Part shown: piece after piece, positions 59,119 to 64,000 of the stretch
How the letters are laid out: each line of letters opens with the position of its first letter
Position numbering within the stretch: the first letter of the stretch is position 1
Source of the DNA: Leptodontidium sp. MPI-SDFR-AT-0119
Taxonomy: Eukaryota; Ascomycota; Leotiomycetes; Helotiales; Leptodontidiaceae
NCBI GenBank assembly: GCA_020726505.1
Contig: JAHLEZ010000001.1
Span: forward strand, 2,046,001-2,110,000
Direction of reading: 5' to 3'
Length of the DNA stretch: 64,000 nucleotides
Translations under genes and position numbers: made by a program
The notes under the pieces: model-generated
The model's database searches: none
What the model saw: only the letters and a program-made list of their open reading frames with translations
Told to the model about the DNA's origin: nothing

Positions 59119-60027
59119 CTACAGCCACTTCATACGTTTTGACACAGCATACGTCTCGAACGCAATAAAAGCTATGAAATTCGCCCAAGTAGCCGCCCTG
59201 AAAACCGAATCTGGGATTCCACCATTGTTGAATTCTGGAAAGAGGGCAGCAGTCACAGGTGTCCGTGCCGCTTGTGAATTGCTGCGGAGATATGTGATGG
59301 CGATCTGCAGCAGCACAAACAAAACCACATATCCCGACCCAAGGAACTTCTGCAAGTACTCCGCTCTAGATGTTTGTGCGACGATCCTGATCTTCCCAAG
59401 TAGCGGAGCAAAGCTATCGCCGGGAGCTATCTGAGCCTTGATGAAGCGGGGTTCGATTTCGAGGATCTCGCGGACCATCTCGATGCAGGAATCATCGTCG
59501 TTTCGGAGATGGTATGTCTTGACGTTGGGCATCCAAACTCGTTTCCAACCATGTCGCGATTGTTCGGCTTCTCTTTTCGCGCCAAGTGTTGGTTCGACTT
59601 GACACCAGTCCATGGATGCGATTCTGACGATGTCTGTGTTGTCACTCCCAATAATCTGGTAGAAAAGACGGACGTCTCTCGTCGTCTTACCATCGTCGGT
59701 CCCTTTCGCAATCGAGTGAAAGTAAATAGCGGCAGTGACTTCCAATCTCTTGCCGAGGTGTTTCGATATCCACGATGTGATATCTGTCATGGTTTCGCGG
59801 TCTGATTTGTCCCCGTTCTCGAAGAATGGGGTGATGACGAATGCTACTCTGGCTCCGGAGGGATGGATGTCGTTGATTATTGCGCATGTTTCCTTTACTT
59901 CATCCACGAGCAGTCTTTCATCTCCTGTCACCTCCTTCACGAATGCGGCTCTTTTGGTTCCGTTTAGGCCGAAGAGAAGGATCACAGGCCCATCGAACTG
60001 ATCGATTTCATACTGAGCAGGTGCCAT
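59119..60027 (-). CDS. degenerate G-domain (pseudo-GTPase) membrane protein
   Basis: A single exon of 302 aa. ILLFGLNGTKRAAFVKEVTG aligns with the P-loop of the fungal AIG1-like G-domain family (expected GxxGxGKS/T), but Arg follows the Lys where Ser/Thr should bind Mg2+. The switch-II DTPGF is replaced by FVITPFFENGDKSD, losing both Asp and Gly. The rest of the fold continues as in the family (DITSWISKHLGKRLEVTAA, IIYLH-like IYFHSIAKG). Two hydrophobic segments lie at the C-terminus (SGYVVLFVLLQIAITYL and ATWANFIAFIAFETYAV). I expect no GTP hydrolysis and perhaps no nucleotide binding. The reading frame is clean, which argues for selection on the altered protein or for recent origin. Confidence 0.7.
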   Translation of the reverse strand: MAPAQYEIDQFDGPVILLFGLNGTKRAAFVKEVTGDERLLVDEVKETCAIINDIHPSGARVAFVITPFFENGDKSDRETMTDITSWISKHLGKRLEVTAAIYFHSIAKGTDDGKTTRDVRLFYQIIGSDNTDIVRIASMDWCQVEPTLGAKREAEQSRHGWKRVWMPNVKTYHLRNDDDSCIEMVREILEIEPRFIKAQIAPGDSFAPLLGKIRIVAQTSRAEYLQKFLGSGYVVLFVLLQIAITYLRSNSQAARTPVTAALFPEFNNGGIPDSVFRAATWANFIAFIAFETYAVSKRMKWL

Positions 60028-60557
60028 TTTGGTAGGAAAGGTTGATGGGCAGTTGAATACGTGAAGAAAGATCGAAGCAAAGTCAAGTTATTAGACTATA
60101 GCTTTTTTAAGGTCTTGGAAACAAGTGTCTCGAATATAGAAATTTATGTAGAGCATTGAAGATTTATTCCAGACAAAGACAATTTTCTGTCTTCCTTGTG
60201 TTTCTTTGTTTGGCCATGATAACTCCATTTTTTTTGTCCCACTGCCGCATTTGAGTAAACGATCAGACAAAGAGATTAGGTGTGGAATGGGTCATGTATC
60301 AAAATAGTTAAGAATATGAGGAATAACACACGGGGAAAGAAAATCGAAGATGCAGGCCAAAAGCCTAGAGAGAGAACATGGAGCTCTTCAAATTCCAAGG
60401 GAACAGCTCACATCATCATCATCATCATTCATGTAGTTCCTGGGGATAGTGACATTCCCCCCCAACAGTGTTATTTTTAGATTTGAAAGTACTTGGTGGA
60501 ACATGATAAAACTTAAGGTATCGTCAACCATAGCTTGAGTATTCTCCCCCGACAGCT

Positions 60558-60839
60558 CTACTTTCCTTCATTCCCATTCCCATTCCCATTCGCCTTCGCC
60601 TTCGCAATTGAAAGACCGATTATCAGTGCGACCAAAATACTAACAAGCCCAAATAAAACCCCCAAGTAGTACGTTGACTGTGTGATTCGCTTGACCTCGT
60701 CGATAATCCTCTCGAGAGCATTCATGGCCCCCAGATCCTTGACAGCATCCCCCTCTCCTACCGATGTGTCCTTGTCGATATTCTGTGTAGGAGCCTTGGG
60801 TACTCCCTGTGCTCCTGTAGTGGTGTGGTGAGCAGACAT
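60558..60839 (-). CDS. small single-pass membrane protein
   Basis: 93 aa from MSAHHTTTGAQGVPKAP; an upstream in-frame ATG at 60983 would give 141 aa. The N-terminal half is polar and a short amphipathic stretch follows (NALERIIDEVKRITQST). One strong membrane segment (YLGVLFGLVSILVALIIGLS) is followed by a Lys/Asn/Gly tail, suggesting a tail-anchored or type I topology. No family recognised. It lies next to the pseudo-GTPase gene and has the same orientation. Confidence 0.55.
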   Translation of the reverse strand: MSAHHTTTGAQGVPKAPTQNIDKDTSVGEGDAVKDLGAMNALERIIDEVKRITQSTYYLGVLFGLVSILVALIIGLSIAKAKANGNGNGNEGK

Positions 60840-61311
60840 TGTGTTTTGTTTTCTTGAAACCTGATATGGGAGGGGTGTTTGTTGTGAATGAGAATAAATA
60901 GACATCAACTCCTCCATTGCCGAGCCTCGCCTCTGATTATATGTTTTATTCCACAAAGAAAGAGACTTCTTACATCTACCCAAGTATCTTTCTGTAGTCT
61001 ACGTAAGCCGCTTTCGTCGAAACTTCATTCTTGGGTTCCTTTGTTCCGGTACAAAAGGGGTAGAGAAAATGGTATCAGCTTCGAATTCGAGGGGCATACA
61101 CAGAGCAGAAATGTTTGGAAACAAGAGAATGTATCAATTAATGCACCCCAAGATATACTATAATATTGTGACTAAGTAGTTCCTTGTGTGTCGGAATTGT
61201 TCTATTACATTGCTCAGTGTTTACCTAGGCCTCGAACCAGAGCCGACGCGACGGGCTCAACTAAAGTACGGATTTCCACCGCTGCTCCGGGTTATATGAT
61301 TCAACAGAACA

Positions 61312-62467
61312 TCACAGATCAACAGCCATGAAAAGATAATCTCCTCCCAAATACGACTGCAACCCCATTCTAAAGATTGGCTTCCACGCAAAACCAACCA
61401 ATTGGACCCCCGCACCTGGACTAACAACTTGAGCAGCTACTTCACTGAAGCTGGAATGTATTCGAATCTGTGCCCCCGGAGCTAGAGCATCAAGAATGGC
61501 TCTCTGAGCCTCAATCAGCTTAAGAAATATCCTAGCCTTGTAGCTTGGGCCGCTCGGCAAATACGAGACTGCCTTGACCACGACGAATGCAGCGTTGACT
61601 GCTTTTTTCTTGAGTGCGAATTCGCACTTGGATTTGATCTACGTTCGGGGGGTTTTTTTTCTCTTTCTGCGTACTGTAGTCTCACTGCGAGTTAATACAT
61701 AAACTAAGATGGGGGTGTCAGATTTTATTCCCTCCTCGTGCTCGTGGTCAATGTCAATGATAATTCGAGGTTTTTGATATAACAAGCGCGCAGCTGCATT
61801 TTGACGACGCGTCTCGGTGACTCTTTTCATGGCTTCGGAGCGTGCAGTTCGGCGAGCATCTTCATTTTGCTTGTGAGGTATTGAGTCGAGGTGGATTGGG
61901 ACTCGTCCTGGAACGTCAAGATATATATGGCTCACTTCTTCGAAATTTCGTGGTGGGATCTTGACACCTCTGGATTGATCGTGAAGATAAGCGACCACGA
62001 TTTCCTGGCCAGTTCAAAGTTATTAATTAATACTGTATTGACATTTATTATATATTCTGGAAGCGAATTCACGCCATTTGAAGTGAAATTTTGGTTCTAG
62101 CTGGTATGCCTCGTTTTTATTCAGTCTTCAATTAATCAAAGACCTCATCTCAAGGAAATTAGAAAACTTTAGTCCTCCAGTTTCAATAGAACATATTCTA
62201 GGAAGAAATGATCAGCCGCTTGTGAAGACATTCTTTACCTTAAGTGCCATGCTTCTCTCCCAACACAGTGCAGGAGCGAGTCAAAAAGCAAACCTAACTT
62301 ACAGCCTCGTTGGCAACAGCCATCAAAAGAATCGGCAGCGTAATGCCAGTCAATGTACACCACCAGAAGTTATACTTTCCATCCGTAGAGACGCTGTCTC
62401 TCTGAAATCACTTCTTGGTAACCCCCTGATACTCAGTGAACGGTTCGGATTGCTCCTCAACCCTCAT
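61312..62467 (-). pseudogene. multi-exon gene with in-frame TGA and TAG, unknown family
   Basis: From an ATG at 62467 the frame reads MRVEEQSEPFTEYQGVTKK, a TGA (62408-62410), then FQRDSVSTDGKYNFWW and a membrane-like stretch LTGITLPILLMAVANEA. That stretch ends at a gtaagt donor (62302). A plausible acceptor at 62005 starts EIVVAYLHDQSRGVKIPP, RNFEEVSHIYLDVPGRVP and a charged region to 'RKRKKTPRT'. A TAG (61639-61641) follows, and the same frame goes on IKSKCEFALKKKAVNAAFVV and VSYLPSGPSYKARIFLKL to 61312. Phase is kept throughout, so a single decaying gene is likely. I do not recognise the product. Two separate genes remain possible. Confidence 0.45.
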
Positions 62468-63391
62468 GGCTGCAACTTTGATTGCAATAATTTGTCTTCT
62501 GGATCAACTGGTCTCTGTTTCCGGGTATTTGAGTTTTCTATTTTTTAAGCTGACATGATTTTAATTTCCTATTATGCAATTGGAATCGCTGAGACAAGAT
62601 GTGAGCCTTTTAATTCTGAAACCGATTTGAGCAGATAATCTGTCAAGAGGGTAGCGAAGAGATCGCATCCAGACTGTTGTGGCTTTGTCGACGACCTAGA
62701 GTATTTGAATGTGATCGAGGCTCAGAAGACGGTCTCATAAGCCTTGAGCTCGAGGTGTGTCAACTTGAAACCATGTCTTCTACTTGCCTTCGTAGACTCG
62801 TTTCGACGATTCTCCACGGGTATGTCTATACGCATTGCCTCGATTAGACCAAGTGGGCGTTGTTTACTGCTTACGTAATCTGAGCCACTTTACCGAACAA
62901 CTTGCGGGGTAGATCCACTTCCCCATCTCGACAATCAGCCTCCCAAAACAACACCCTCTCTGACAACTAAGCCTTGACCAAGCCTCAAAGAACTCTCTTC
63001 GAGTATTCTCGTAGAATTCTAAACTTCACGGATCCGGAGATCATTCCTCTAATACGACAATATAGTGGAGCCTGGTGCTTCTCAACCCTGCTAACCTGCT
63101 GCCTGGGACAAAGCTGATCAGCACCCTACATCATTTGACGTACTTTCGAGTATCACGACGGGGCAGTGTCAGCTATAAGCAAGCATTCGTCCCTAGCTAG
63201 TACCTCGAATCTCCACCGTATTCGTCGATCTGGAAGCTTTCTAAGGGCCTACTTGGCATCCTGTGCAGTGACGACAAAAGCTCATCCATCTCCACTTTAA
63301 TCCCCCGGCGCCCAGCTCTCAAGCTTCACGATCGTCAACCTTATCACGTACATACATAATATAAAAGCGGACGACGTCAGCCTCCTCTAAG
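62468..63391. other. intergenic region, promoter of the terminal gene
   Basis: No gene is supported. It should hold the upstream region of the gene at 63392. Confidence 0.4.
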
Positions 63392-64000
63392 ATGCCTTTC
63401 ACAATCAAAACGTTTTCTTCGAGTCCCGATCAGAAAGCCCGTCGCAATTCCAACAAAATGTCTTCTCAAAACCAACCAGCTATGCTCGCCTACCGCGACG
63501 AGAACAACACCTCCATCAAATACACACCTGCATCTGTCGATTCACAACAACATTCAAACGACGACTCCGACGCTGAAGCGCTCATCCAACGCACCCTGCC
63601 ATCCGAGCTCTCAGAATACGACAAGCAGCATTTCACTGCCACTGGTCGCCCACAACCAGCATTCAAAGCCAGCGGACTCGCCAATCTCGGCGGACACATG
63701 TACACAGTCCCCCAACTCCTCCCAAAACGCTACACAGACGACAGTATCATCCCCGCAATCATCACCGACGTAATCCCCTCCCAGAAAGCCCCCGAGACGA
63801 ACGGCAAACCGGAGAAGAAAGGCGGCCTGCTGAGTAAACTCAAGGGCAGCAAGAAGGACGAGCAGAAAGACAAGATCATGAAGGTGGTGTATATGCCGAG
63901 ACGGGAGTACCAGAAGTGGTTTGCCCGGGACGAGAAGGGGAATTATGTTGGGAGTGAGGAACATAGAAGATGGACGGAGGAGGAACTCGAGGCGGAGTTT
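63392..64000 (+). CDS. conserved fungal protein of unknown function, cut by the window end
   Basis: An open frame of 203 codons runs from MPFTIKTFSSSPDQKARRNS off the end of the window. An internal start at MSSQNQPAMLAYRDE is also possible. The N-terminal part is Ser/Thr/Asn-rich. Ordered segments are LIQRTLPSELSEYDKQHF, IIPAIITDVIP, a Lys-rich GLLSKLKGSKKDEQKDK, and the highly conserved VVYMPRREYQKWFARDEKG, then RRWTEEELEAEF at the edge. I recall this YMPR-x-EY-x-x-[FW]FARD ending from many Pezizomycotina proteins without known function; only a few residues should be missing. Confidence 0.85.
   Translation, partial: MPFTIKTFSSSPDQKARRNSNKMSSQNQPAMLAYRDENNTSIKYTPASVDSQQHSNDDSDAEALIQRTLPSELSEYDKQHFTATGRPQPAFKASGLANLGGHMYTVPQLLPKRYTDDSIIPAIITDVIPSQKAPETNGKPEKKGGLLSKLKGSKKDEQKDKIMKVVYMPRREYQKWFARDEKGNYVGSEEHRRWTEEELEAEF

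Noticed and set aside
61215..61300. tRNA-like B box on the minus strand (GGTTCGAGGCC)
   Set aside because: The T stem does not pair, and no proper A box or acceptor stem is found at the right distance.

Overview
The window is nuclear DNA of a filamentous ascomycete (Pezizomycotina). Genes are interrupted by introns of mostly 45-60 nt with GT-AG ends and CTNAC-like branch points, genes lie on both strands, and conserved single-copy fungal genes (ATP4, NOC4, TFIIF-beta, CSN4, MPS1) are mixed with lineage-specific families. Several accessory genes (STAND-type N-terminal helical domain proteins, an FHA kinase, and a family ending in a 'SLESIKRRN' helix) are of kinds I associate with Leotiomycetes (Helotiales), so that class is my best guess; this comes from recall, not from a search.

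Layout. 1-10.6 kb is an accessory block dominated by broken genes: a STAND-N gene with a stop just before its C-terminal domain (1173-3232), an intact Nudix hydrolase (3272-4282), an FHA-kinase pseudogene with a stop and two frameshifts (4848-6924), a lineage-specific gene broken by one TGA (7193-8973), and a heavily decayed locus (about 9.76-10.44 kb). Two diverged copies of a ~150-bp repeat lie in this block. 10.6-16.1 kb holds three healthy conserved genes (ATP4, NOC4, a Sel1-repeat protein of the Nif1/DSF2 type). 19.3-21.2 kb is a bZIP factor with a short hydrophobic segment, followed by a ~9-kb stretch rich in simple repeats and without a clear gene. 30.8-40.5 kb is a compact block of conserved genes: CCCH zinc-finger protein, TFIIF-beta, CSN4, SGNH hydrolase, MPS1 kinase. 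42.4-47.8 kb contains a class B flavin monooxygenase, a small hidden multi-exon gene, and a second STAND-N-like gene with an in-frame TAG. A C2H2 factor (52.9-55.5 kb) sits behind ~5 kb of pyrimidine-rich sequence. 57.4-62.5 kb is again accessory: alpha/beta hydrolase, degenerate G-domain membrane protein, tiny membrane protein, and a decayed gene. The window ends inside a conserved fungal gene of unknown function (63392 onward).

The genes do not form one pathway. The clearest larger pattern is that every conserved housekeeping gene assembles cleanly into spliced reading frames, while most lineage-specific genes carry stops or frameshifts. I infer local decay of dispensable genes. I found no CRISPR array, rRNA, convincing tRNA, intact transposon or metabolite backbone enzyme. 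All exon boundaries were set by eye from splice consensus, phase and family resemblance.
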